64,000 nt of DNA, taken from assembly GCA_905233825.1 (NCBI GenBank), contig CAJOFE010000004.1, forward strand, positions 62,001 through 126,000, read 5' to 3'. The notes beneath the pieces were generated by a model. The model saw nothing but the letters and a program-made list of their open reading frames with translations, made no database searches and had not been told where the DNA came from. Origin of the DNA: an uncultured Prevotella sp. (GTDB taxonomy: Bacteria > Bacteroidota > Bacteroidia > Bacteroidales > Bacteroidaceae). A program made the translations under genes and the position numbers. Each line of letters opens with the position of its first letter. Position 1 is the stretch's first letter. Positions 8,029 to 17,369 of the stretch are shown one piece after another.

Positions 8029-10902
8029 ATGAGAGAAGCAAGACTGATACTCGAAGATGGAACTGAGTTCGCGGGCTGGTCGTTCGGTTATGAGGCCAAT
8101 ACGGCTGGCGAGGTGGTGTTCAACACGGCGATGATGGGCTATCCTGAGAGTTTGACAGACCCCAGCTATGCGGGGCAGATATTGGTGACGACCTATCCGC
8201 TGATAGGCAACTATGGAGTACCAAGCCTCGCCCCTGACCCCTCTTTAGAGAGCGAGGGGAGTAATCAATTACCGAAATATGTGGAGAGCGAGAAGATTCA
8301 CGTGAAAGGTCTTATCGTAGCCGACTATAGCGAAACGTATTCGCATTGGAATGCAAAGGAATCATTAGCTTCTTGGCTGAAACGGGAAAAGATACCTGCC
8401 ATCACAGGCATAGATACAAGACGACTGACGAAAGTGCTGAGGGAAAGCGGCGTGATGATGGGGCGGATATGCCTCACCCCTGATCCCTCTCCAAAAGGTG
8501 AGAAGAGTGATGATATTGAATCCTATGGCTCTGTAAACTGGGTGGAGCAGGTGAGCTGCAAAGAAGTAATTACTTACAAACCAACAGTAAATGACCAACA
8601 GCCAATAGCTAAGCGCGTCGTTCTCGTAGATTGCGGCGTAAAAGCAAACATCATCCGTTGTTTGCTGCGAAGGGGCATCGAGGTGGTGCGCGTGCCTTGG
8701 GACTACGACTTTAATCAGTTAGAGTTTGATGGACTGTTCTTGGCGAATGGTCCTGGCGACCCTGAGCAATGCAGCAAGACGGTTGCGAATATTCAGACGT
8801 TTTTGAATAATAAGAATGTTAGGCCCTGCATGGGTATCTGTCTTGGCAACCAGTTGCTGGCGAAGGCCGCAGGGGCGAAGACCTACAAGCTAAAATATGG
8901 TCATCGCTCACACAACCAGCCCGTTCAGCGGGTAGGTACCACACAATGTTTCATCACCTCGCAGAATCACGGCTATGCTGTGGATGACTCTACGCTGCCC
9001 TCGGACTGGGAACCGCTCTTTGTGAATATGAACGATGGCTCGAATGAGGGCATCCGTCACAAGACGAATCCCTGGATGTCGGCACAGTTCCATCCAGAGG
9101 CCTGTTCAGGACCAGTAGATACAGAATTTCTCTTTGACGAGTTTGTCGCGATGCTTACCTCTCCTGAGTCAGGGGACTACAGGGAGGTGAACAAGGCTCC
9201 TTCCCCTAACTTGGGGAGTATGAAAAAAGTATTGCTTCTGGGCTCTGGTGCCTTGAAGATCGGTCAGGCTGGTGAGTTCGACTATAGTGGAGCTCAGGCC
9301 CTGAAAGCCCTAAAGGAAGAGGGTATCCACTCGGTGCTTATCAACCCCAATATTGCGACGGTTCAGACAAGTAAAGATGTAGCTGATACGGTTTATTTCC
9401 AGCCCGTAACACCTGAGTTCGTGGAGCGCGTCATCGAGAAAGAGCGGCCCGACGGCATATTGCTGAGTTTCGGTGGTCAGACGGCGCTAAACTGTGGAGT
9501 AGAACTGTATGAGAAGGGCATTCTGGAGAAATATGGCGTCGAGGTGCTGGGTACGCCCGTTCAGGCCATTATCGACACGGAAGATCGCGACCTCTTTGTG
9601 AAGCGTCTCGACGAGATTGGCGTGAAGACCATCAAAAGTCATGCCTGCGAGAGCGTTGAAGAAGTACAGAAGGCTGCTCATGAACTGGGATTCCCCGTGA
9701 TTCTGCGTGCCGCCTACGCCCTTGGCGGTCTGGGCTCTGGCTTCTGCGACAACGAAGACGAACTGCTGGTACAGGCCGAAGAAGCTTTCTCATTCTCATC
9801 GCAGGTGTTGGTGGAGAAGTCGTTGAAAGGCTGGAAGGAGATAGAATATGAGGTGGTGCGCGATCGATACAACAACTGCATCACCGTCTGTAATATGGAG
9901 AACTTCGACCCGCTGGGAATCCATACCGGCGAGTCGATTGTGGTGGCTCCCAGTCAGACGCTTACCAACAGCGAGTACCACAAACTGCGCGCGCTGGCCA
10001 TCAAGATAATCCGACACATCGGCATCGTCGGCGAGTGTAACGTGCAGTACGCCCTTGACCCCAATTCCGAGGACTATCGTGTCATCGAGGTCAATGCCCG
10101 TTTGAGCCGCTCGTCAGCTTTGGCTTCGAAGGCGACGGGCTATCCCTTGGCTTTCGTTGCTGCAAAGCTTGGCCTTGGCTACGGTCTCTTCGAACTGAAG
10201 AATTCGGTGACGAAGACCACCAGCGCTTTCTTCGAACCAGCCCTCGACTATGCAGTCGTAAAGATTCCACGCTGGGATCTGACCAAGTTCCACGGCGTGA
10301 AGCGACAGCTCGGCTCGTCGATGAAGAGCGTGGGTGAGGTAATGGCTATTGGCCGAACCTTTGAGGAGGCCTTGCAGAAGGGATTACGTATGATTGGGCA
10401 GGGAATGCACGGTTTCGTCGAGAACCACGAGATCAAAATCGCCGACATCGCCACTTCCCTGCATGAGCCAACGGATATGCGCATCTTCGTCGTGTCCAAG
10501 GCCATGAAGATAGGCTATAGTGTTGAGCAGATTCATCAGTTGACGATGATTGACCGCTGGTTCCTGCAGAAATTGAAACACATTATTGATATCGATCAGC
10601 AGCTGAAAGAATATACTCACCTTTCTGAGATTTCTGAGTTTATGGAACCAAGTGAATTCAAGGAGTATCTTCAGTCGCCCGAGGTGTTCCAGCTGTTGCA
10701 TGCTGCCAAGGTCTATGGATTCTCCGATTTCCAGATAGCCCGTGCCATCGGTTTGGAGCATCGTATGAAGATGGAGCAGGCCGGCCTCACCGTCCGTGAG
10801 TGGCGCAAGATGTTGGGACTCGTGCCCACCGTCAACCAGATCGACACCCTCGCCGCAGAATATCCTGCCCAAACCAATTACTTGTATCTCTCATATTTAT
10901 AA
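8029..10902 (+). CDS. Carbamoyl-phosphate synthase: CarA fused to an N-terminal half of CarB
   Basis: CarA class I glutaminase (GICLGNQLL, HPEACSGP) then CarB N-terminal ATP-grasp (VLLLGSGALKIGQAGEFDYSGAQALKAL). ORF stops at QIDTLAAEYPAQTNYLYLSYL, before a second ATP-grasp or MGS domain. Confidence 0.92.
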   Translation: MREARLILEDGTEFAGWSFGYEANTAGEVVFNTAMMGYPESLTDPSYAGQILVTTYPLIGNYGVPSLAPDPSLESEGSNQLPKYVESEKIHVKGLIVADYSETYSHWNAKESLASWLKREKIPAITGIDTRRLTKVLRESGVMMGRICLTPDPSPKGEKSDDIESYGSVNWVEQVSCKEVITYKPTVNDQQPIAKRVVLVDCGVKANIIRCLLRRGIEVVRVPWDYDFNQLEFDGLFLANGPGDPEQCSKTVANIQTFLNNKNVRPCMGICLGNQLLAKAAGAKTYKLKYGHRSHNQPVQRVGTTQCFITSQNHGYAVDDSTLPSDWEPLFVNMNDGSNEGIRHKTNPWMSAQFHPEACSGPVDTEFLFDEFVAMLTSPESGDYREVNKAPSPNLGSMKKVLLLGSGALKIGQAGEFDYSGAQALKALKEEGIHSVLINPNIATVQTSKDVADTVYFQPVTPEFVERVIEKERPDGILLSFGGQTALNCGVELYEKGILEKYGVEVLGTPVQAIIDTEDRDLFVKRLDEIGVKTIKSHACESVEEVQKAAHELGFPVILRAAYALGGLGSGFCDNEDELLVQAEEAFSFSSQVLVEKSLKGWKEIEYEVVRDRYNNCITVCNMENFDPLGIHTGESIVVAPSQTLTNSEYHKLRALAIKIIRHIGIVGECNVQYALDPNSEDYRVIEVNARLSRSSALASKATGYPLAFVAAKLGLGYGLFELKNSVTKTTSAFFEPALDYAVVKIPRWDLTKFHGVKRQLGSSMKSVGEVMAIGRTFEEALQKGLRMIGQGMHGFVENHEIKIADIATSLHEPTDMRIFVVSKAMKIGYSVEQIHQLTMIDRWFLQKLKHIIDIDQQLKEYTHLSEISEFMEPSEFKEYLQSPEVFQLLHAAKVYGFSDFQIARAIGLEHRMKMEQAGLTVREWRKMLGLVPTVNQIDTLAAEYPAQTNYLYLSYL

Positions 10903-10943
10903 TATAGTGAAATTGTCAAATAGTTAAATAGTCCAATCGAATT

Positions 10944-12611
10944 ATGTGTGGAATCGTAGCAATATTGAATGTTCAGGAGCAGACGCATGCTCTGCGTGAT
11001 AAGGCATTGAAGATGAGTCAGAAGATCCGTCATCGCGGACCAGACTGGAGTGGAATATATTGTGGTGGCTCTGCCATTCTCGCTCACGAGCGACTGAGTA
11101 TCGTTGATCCCGAATCAGGCGGACAGCCCCTTTATAGCCCTGATAAGAAGCAGGTTTTGGCTGTAAATGGTGAGATATACAACCATCAGGAGATTCGTCG
11201 TCGTTTTGCCGGACAGTATGAGTTCCAAACTGGTAGCGACTGCGAGGTGATACTGGCGTTGTATCGCGAGAAGGGCATCGGCTTCCTCGAAGACCTCAGC
11301 GGCATCTTTGCCTTCGTGCTCTACGACGAGGAGAAGAACGAGTTCCTCATTGCCCGCGACCCCATTGGTGTGATACCTCTTTATATTGGTTACGACGGCG
11401 ATGGTACAGTCTATGTGGCCTCTGAACTGAAAGCCCTTGAAGGACAATGTGAACGCTACGAGCCATTCCTGCCTGGACACTATTACTGGAGTGTTGATCC
11501 TGGTCAGAAGAGGTACTATCGTCGTGACTGGATGCAATATGATGCTGTGAAGGATAATCCTGCTAGTGTAGAGGCTATACACGATGCCCTCGAGGATGCC
11601 GTGAAGCGTCAATTAATGAGCGATGTGCCTTATGGCGTGCTGCTGAGCGGTGGTCTCGATTCTTCCGTTATCTCTGCTATTGCTGAGAAATATTCTGAGA
11701 TGCGCATCGAGGATAATTCAAAGACAAAGGCTTACTGGCCCCGTCTGCATTCCTTTGCCGTAGGTCTGAAGGGAGCGCCCGACTTGGCAAAGGCCAAGCT
11801 CGTAGCCGACCATATCGGTACCGTACACCACGAAATCAACTATACCATTCAGGAGGGGCTTGATGCCATCCGCGACGTTATCTATTTCATCGAAACCTAC
11901 GACGTCACCACCGTCCGTGCTTCTACCCCTATGTACCTGCTGGCTCGCGTCATCAAGTCGATGGGCATCAAGATGGTGCTCTCGGGCGAGGGTGCCGACG
12001 AGATATTCGGTGGCTACCTCTATTTCCACAAGGCTCCAACGGCAAAGGACTTCCACGAGGAGACCGTGCGCAAGCTGGGCAAGCTTTATCTCTACGACTG
12101 CCTGCGCGCCAACAAGAGTCTGAGTGCCTGGGGCGTCGAAGGTCGTGTGCCCTTCCTCGACAAGGAATTCCTCGATGTTGCCATGCGTACCAATCCCGAG
12201 GCGAAGATGTGCCCGGGTTCCACCATTGAGAAGAAGATTGTGCGTGAAGCCTTCGCCGATATGCTCCCCAAAGAAGTTGCCTGGCGCCAGAAAGAGCAGT
12301 TCAGCGATGGTGTAGGCTATTCATGGATTGATACGCTCAAGCAAATCACTTCCGAAGCAGTTTCCGACGAGCAGATGGCCCATGCTGCTGAGCGATTCCC
12401 CATCAACCCGCCGAAGAATAAGGAGGAGTACTACTATCGCTCCATCTTCGCCGAGCACTTCCCCAGCGACAGCGCAGCTATGAGTGTGCCCTCTGAGGCC
12501 TCCGTCGCCTGCTCTACTGCCATTGCCCTCGAATGGGATGCTGCTTTCAAGAATCTCAACGATCCCTCAGGTCGAGCCGTGAAGGGAGTACACGAGCAGG
12601 CCTATTCTTAA
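10944..12611 (+). CDS. asnB: Asparagine synthase B (glutamine-hydrolysing)
   Basis: MCGIVAILN N-terminal Cys glutaminase and SGGLDSSV ATP pyrophosphatase motif. Confidence 0.95.
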   Translation: MCGIVAILNVQEQTHALRDKALKMSQKIRHRGPDWSGIYCGGSAILAHERLSIVDPESGGQPLYSPDKKQVLAVNGEIYNHQEIRRRFAGQYEFQTGSDCEVILALYREKGIGFLEDLSGIFAFVLYDEEKNEFLIARDPIGVIPLYIGYDGDGTVYVASELKALEGQCERYEPFLPGHYYWSVDPGQKRYYRRDWMQYDAVKDNPASVEAIHDALEDAVKRQLMSDVPYGVLLSGGLDSSVISAIAEKYSEMRIEDNSKTKAYWPRLHSFAVGLKGAPDLAKAKLVADHIGTVHHEINYTIQEGLDAIRDVIYFIETYDVTTVRASTPMYLLARVIKSMGIKMVLSGEGADEIFGGYLYFHKAPTAKDFHEETVRKLGKLYLYDCLRANKSLSAWGVEGRVPFLDKEFLDVAMRTNPEAKMCPGSTIEKKIVREAFADMLPKEVAWRQKEQFSDGVGYSWIDTLKQITSEAVSDEQMAHAAERFPINPPKNKEEYYYRSIFAEHFPSDSAAMSVPSEASVACSTAIALEWDAAFKNLNDPSGRAVKGVHEQAYS

Positions 12612-12628
12612 GACTCGCAAACGTTTTT

Positions 12629-12931
12629 CTATTCTAATTCAAATAGACTGATAAACCCCGTGAGCCTGAATACATTCTTGATGTCGTCGTTCAGGTTCTT
12701 GAGTACCACCTTGCTACCTCCGGTCTTCGCTCCTTTCAGGATACTGATTAGGATGCGAAGACCGCTTGATGCTATATACTCCAGTTTCGTGCAGTCGATG
12801 ATGACATCTTTCCCGTTGGTGTTGTAGAGCGGTTTCAGGGTCTTATCTACCTCTTCAGCAGCTGCTGTGTCAAGTTCGCCTTCAAGGATCACGAGGATTT
12901 TGTCCTCCAGTTGTTCAATTGTTGTTTTCAT
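12629..12931 (-). CDS. STAS-domain anti-sigma-factor antagonist
   Basis: VIIDCTKLEYIASSGLRILISILK STAS phosphorylation-site motif. Confidence 0.9.
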   Translation of the reverse strand: MKTTIEQLEDKILVILEGELDTAAAEEVDKTLKPLYNTNGKDVIIDCTKLEYIASSGLRILISILKGAKTGGSKVVLKNLNDDIKNVFRLTGFISLFELE

Positions 12932-13054
12932 TATATATATAGGTATATAGTTTATCAGATTGGCGTTCTATCTGCTCGATAATACGCTACAAAGATAAGC
13001 TATTTTTTTTAAATGAAGCTATTCTGCTCCTTTTTTTTCTTTTTTTTGTGCTTC

Positions 13055-13094
13055 TTTGGACAGAAATCGGACCTTTCTGCCCGATTTGTCCAAA
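13055..13094. promoter_or_regulatory. Hairpin upstream of the lipoprotein gene, paired with the homologous hairpin at 15311
   Basis: TTTGGACA-ga-AATCGG-acctttctgc-CCGATT-TGTCCAAA. Confidence 0.6.
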
Positions 13095-13242
13095 CAAGGG
13101 TCGCATGTCCATACAACTTCAGAAGAAAAACAAAGAAATATTTCACACCTGACGATTTCCGCCGTAACTTTGCATCGTCGAAAGGAAAAAAACGACAGAA
13201 ACAACAAATAACAATTAATCATAAATTAAAAAAATTGCAACA

Positions 13243-15312
13243 ATGAAGACAATGAAAAATTTGGTGAAGATGATGCTCATGAGCGTTGCCACCGCAGCTA
13301 CTGTTCTGTTTACCGCCTGTTCTGATGACCTCGGCGAGATGACAACCAGTAACAACCCTCAACCCGCCAATGCCGATGCTGCATTACTTGAGGCATACGG
13401 TTTGACATTCGAGAACTTCGATAATGCCGACGACGTGATCATCCTCGATGCCGACACTACCCAGCTGAGCGTCAGCAAGGCCTACGCCGAGAAAATGGGC
13501 ATCACCTCTTTCGTGAATCACCCGATGGGCATCTGGCACGCAATGGAGCAGCTGCCTTACATCCGTAAAGCCACAGCCCAGGAACTGGTAGGCGACCGTT
13601 ACATCCTTACCGTCGTGCCCGCTACCGTTGCTGAGATCATAGGCGACAAGCAGGTAAACCTGCAGACCGACATCTATGTGAATAACGATCCAAGTGCTGT
13701 TCAGACCCGTGCCGCAGGTGCCAACATTCCTGAATATGCCGCCAAGTATATGGATAACAATAACGTGATCCACCCTGCTGTGATCCATCTGACCGATCCT
13801 TTCGGCTACGACAAGGGCTATCATTTCAACGACGACCAGCCCTCTGCTTCCCAGACACGTGCTGCTGCATCAGGTGAATATCAGTATATGACTGCTGAGG
13901 AACTGGCTTCCGGTCAGACCCGCTGGGGCGTACATCGTCGCCTGTTAGGCATCAATACCGAACTGGAAAAGAAGTTCAAGTTTGCTGCCAAGGGTTCCAA
14001 AGACTCTGTCTATGTGAAATTCGGCTCTGAGGTTGACTTTGAACTGAACTACTTCATCACCCTCGAGGGTGGCATCAAGTGGGACTACATCATTCCCAGC
14101 CCATACGTAGAGAAGTTTGAGACAGGTGTTGACGGCCATTTCAACCTGGACGCTGAGGTAGAGTTCGGTTTCGAGAAGAAACTGTCGCTCGAGGATTTGC
14201 TGAAGTTCGAGATCTGCAAATTCCAAGGTTATTCCTTCACCTTCTTCGTAGGCCCCGTTCCCGTGCTCATCAATGTCAATCCCAACATGTTCATCAAGTT
14301 CGACGGCGAGGTATCTGGCAAAATCACCACAGGTTTCAAATACGAGTATGGTAATGAGTTCATGGGTGGCGCACGCTATACTGACGGTAAAGGTTGGGAA
14401 GGCCTCGGCTACTTCAAGGAGACTGCCAACAAGTTCTCTGTCCTCCCCGCACGTACCACGTTCAAATTCTCAACCGGTATGGGTATCTACCTTGGCGCAG
14501 ACATCATGCTCTACGGCTGTGCAGGTCCTGAGTTCTCAGTAGGTCCTCATCTGGGAGGCAAGCTGGAGGCTGTGGTATCCCCCTTCGATGCAGCATCTGC
14601 AAGCGACATCGTCGACTTCAAGGGACAGATCGACCTGAGCATCAATGCTGTTCTGGGTGCCAAGCTGAGTCTCTTAGGCTACAATCTGGCCGAGACGCAA
14701 GTCACCATCCCCATGGCAGGTCCCTGGATCCTGGCCAAGTATCCCAGCGACGGTACAGAACACAAGGTGGGCGACACCGAGGGCGTCACAGCAGCACAGC
14801 CGGTCGTTGTTGAGTGGAAGAACTTCTACAAGAAAGCAGGCGATAACTTCAATGCAGAGATGAAGCAAGTCATCAACATGCTCAGGGAAATCTACAACTA
14901 CAGCGAAGCCCAGGCCCGTCAGATGGTCGTAGAGAGAATTCAGAAAGGATGGGATTACGAGCCCGAAGTCAACAACGCCATCCTCATCGACGTATGGTCG
15001 GAACTGGATAAGTATAAGAAAGAAGTAGAGGAACAGTACTACAACTACCAGTACCAGAAGGCAGGCGAGACGGGTGACTACCAGTGGATCAATGCCGAGA
15101 ACTGGAGACGCATCTGCCAGGAAATCACATCCAAGTTCAGGCTCTATTCCGAAGATAGCGTAGAGAATGCCATGAACAATATCCACAGATGGTTCCAGGT
15201 CATGTTCCAACGAGAGCCAAGTATTGCTTCAGCCGAAGATATGGCTTGGTTAGTAGATCGGTTCAACAACTACTCAAAGTATAAGTGGGAATACAGACAA
15301 TGGTCGCTTTAA
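13243..15312 (+). CDS. Large secreted lipoprotein of unknown function
   Basis: Signal peptide with lipobox (VLFTACSDD); TAnnTTTGC-like promoter (taactttgcatc) upstream. Confidence 0.75.
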   Translation: MKTMKNLVKMMLMSVATAATVLFTACSDDLGEMTTSNNPQPANADAALLEAYGLTFENFDNADDVIILDADTTQLSVSKAYAEKMGITSFVNHPMGIWHAMEQLPYIRKATAQELVGDRYILTVVPATVAEIIGDKQVNLQTDIYVNNDPSAVQTRAAGANIPEYAAKYMDNNNVIHPAVIHLTDPFGYDKGYHFNDDQPSASQTRAAASGEYQYMTAEELASGQTRWGVHRRLLGINTELEKKFKFAAKGSKDSVYVKFGSEVDFELNYFITLEGGIKWDYIIPSPYVEKFETGVDGHFNLDAEVEFGFEKKLSLEDLLKFEICKFQGYSFTFFVGPVPVLINVNPNMFIKFDGEVSGKITTGFKYEYGNEFMGGARYTDGKGWEGLGYFKETANKFSVLPARTTFKFSTGMGIYLGADIMLYGCAGPEFSVGPHLGGKLEAVVSPFDAASASDIVDFKGQIDLSINAVLGAKLSLLGYNLAETQVTIPMAGPWILAKYPSDGTEHKVGDTEGVTAAQPVVVEWKNFYKKAGDNFNAEMKQVINMLREIYNYSEAQARQMVVERIQKGWDYEPEVNNAILIDVWSELDKYKKEVEEQYYNYQYQKAGETGDYQWINAENWRRICQEITSKFRLYSEDSVENAMNNIHRWFQVMFQREPSIASAEDMAWLVDRFNNYSKYKWEYRQWSL

Positions 15313-15351
15313 TAGACACGAATCGGGGGCACAACCCCCGATTTGTCTATT
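15311..15351. terminator. Strong interrupted hairpin after the lipoprotein gene (terminator or regulatory element)
   Basis: AATAGACA-cg-AATCGGGGG-cacaa-CCCCCGATT-TGTCTATT. Confidence 0.6.
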
Positions 15352-15455
15352 ATAGCCCCCTTTGTCCACACAATTTCAGAAGAAAAGCATGTAAAAAATA
15401 GAAGATTGTGTTGAATTTGTCGTAACTTTGCACCAGTAATAAAAAAACAAAAGTT

Positions 15456-16709
15456 ATGAAACAGTATCTTATCTACTCAATGATGTTTGTAATGACGGTC
15501 CTGATGGCCGCATGTTCCAACAACGACAATCCCATCACGCCTGATGGTGAAGGGGAAAACATCCAGAACCATGCCAAGACCGTACTCGTTTATATGGCTG
15601 GCAGAAACAGCCTGTCAGATGTCCTTGCCAGCGACCTCCAAGAAATCAAGGAAGGTTCCCTTCAGATTGGTGAGGACGACAACCTGCTGGTGTTCGTGCG
15701 TCGCTATAACGATAGTGAGCAGCCTTGGCTGGCCCGCATCAAGAACGGCATGGTGACCGATAGCGTGAGCCTCGACGACATGGGCATCGTGAGTAGCGAT
15801 GGCCAGAACCGCGCCAGCGACCCGCTCGTGATGGAAGGCGTGATGCACTATGCCTTCAGCCATTATCCCGCCACGAACGACAACTACGGCCTCGTGCTCT
15901 GGGGCCATGCCTGTGGCTGGCTGTTCATGAATGAGGTGACAGAGCATCGTAGCCGTGCCTACGGACTGGATAACGGTAGCTATATCTACAGTCAGGACGG
16001 TCGCTGGATCAACATCACCACGCTGGCAGAGATACTGAAGGGCATGCCCCACATGAAGTTCATCATGGCCGACTGCTGCAACTTCATGTGCTTGGAGAAC
16101 CTCTACGAACTGCGCACCACGTGCGACTATATCATCGGCTCGCCTGCTGAGATTCCCGACCTTGGCGCTCCCTACGAGCAGATTGTGCCCGATATGTTTG
16201 CCGACGGGGCGTTCTACTCCGGCATCATCGGCAAATACTATTCAAGCGTGAGCGGTACACTTCCTCTGTCAGTCGTTAAGACCAGCGAGATGGACAACCT
16301 GGCTCAGGCCACCCGGCAGGCCGTACAGGCCGTAAAGGCTGAGATTGGCGATGCCTATCCCGATATGACGGGTATCATCCATTATTACTATACCGAAATG
16401 GGTATCAAGTTCTATCCTGAGTACTGCATCTTCTACGACGCTGGCGACTTCATCCATACCCATGCCCCCGAGGAGGTCTATCAGCAATGGCGTCAGGCGC
16501 TCAATCGTGCTGTGGTCGATTGCCGTATGGCTGACAGGTGGAATACCGACAAGATATGGCGCTACATGTATTCCGATTTCACGGTGACGGAGGAGAACTA
16601 CCACGGCGTTTCGATGTTCGTCTCGCAAGACCCCTCACTCGGCGACTATGCCCGTTACAACGAAGATATCAGGCAGATGGAATGGTATAGCGCAATCGGG
16701 GGTATCTGA
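15456..16709 (+). CDS. Clostripain-family (C11) cysteine peptidase, lipoprotein
   Basis: LMAACSNN lipobox; KTVLVYMAGRNSLS, YGLVLWGHACGW (catalytic His) and FIMADCCNF (catalytic Cys) motifs. Confidence 0.88.
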   Translation: MKQYLIYSMMFVMTVLMAACSNNDNPITPDGEGENIQNHAKTVLVYMAGRNSLSDVLASDLQEIKEGSLQIGEDDNLLVFVRRYNDSEQPWLARIKNGMVTDSVSLDDMGIVSSDGQNRASDPLVMEGVMHYAFSHYPATNDNYGLVLWGHACGWLFMNEVTEHRSRAYGLDNGSYIYSQDGRWINITTLAEILKGMPHMKFIMADCCNFMCLENLYELRTTCDYIIGSPAEIPDLGAPYEQIVPDMFADGAFYSGIIGKYYSSVSGTLPLSVVKTSEMDNLAQATRQAVQAVKAEIGDAYPDMTGIIHYYYTEMGIKFYPEYCIFYDAGDFIHTHAPEEVYQQWRQALNRAVVDCRMADRWNTDKIWRYMYSDFTVTEENYHGVSMFVSQDPSLGDYARYNEDIRQMEWYSAIGGI

Positions 16710-16737
16710 TGATAAAACTGGGTTCATGCTACTTTTT

Positions 16738-16769
16738 CCGCGAAACTGTAACAAGTTTCGCGGTTTTTT
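16738..16769 (+). terminator. Intrinsic terminator after the C11 peptidase gene
   Basis: CCGCGAAACT-gtaaca-AGTTTCGCGG followed by TTTTTT. Confidence 0.85.
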
Positions 16770-16814
16770 CGTACCTTTGCACTCAGATTACCATTAACAT
16801 CATTATTACTCAGC

Positions 16815-17369
16815 ATGAACCAGAAGGAATACGAACAGAAGATAGCGGAGCTGGAGCATCGGGTGGAGGTGCTGCAGAAAGCGAATATCGACCTGATGAA
16901 TCGCAACTTGCAGTTAGGACAACAGGTTGACTCCTTTTATGATGTGCGTCGTCGCATTCAGATGCTCAAGGAACTTGTCATACGCCATAAGGAACTGATC
17001 CGTCATGCCGACCTGCGCGACGATGCTGAGTTGATGGCACTCATCGAGACCCGTCTGGAAGAGGAGCTGCCTCATGAGAATCCCGACTTCGGCTTGAAGG
17101 AGCTGGCCGAGTTCACAGGCACTTCGCAGACTCGCCTCATCGACCTCTTTCGCCATTCCTTCTTGCATCGTACTGTTGACGACTATCTGGACTACATGCG
17201 ATTGCTGCGTTCCATGTTCTACATTCAAAGCAAGCCGCAATGGGGCATCGCCGCCTGTGCGCAGCAGGCCGGTTTCTCTGTCATCCGCACTTTCAACCGC
17301 AAGTTCCAGGATGCCCTGGGTATGACGCCCCATGAGTTCCGTCAGCTTATTCAGGATTCAACGGTTTAG
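16815..17369 (+). CDS. AraC-family HTH regulator with N-terminal coiled coil
   Basis: C-terminal GIAACAQQAGFSVIRTFNRKFQDALGMTPHEFRQ. Confidence 0.85.
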   Translation: MNQKEYEQKIAELEHRVEVLQKANIDLMNRNLQLGQQVDSFYDVRRRIQMLKELVIRHKELIRHADLRDDAELMALIETRLEEELPHENPDFGLKELAEFTGTSQTRLIDLFRHSFLHRTVDDYLDYMRLLRSMFYIQSKPQWGIAACAQQAGFSVIRTFNRKFQDALGMTPHEFRQLIQDSTV

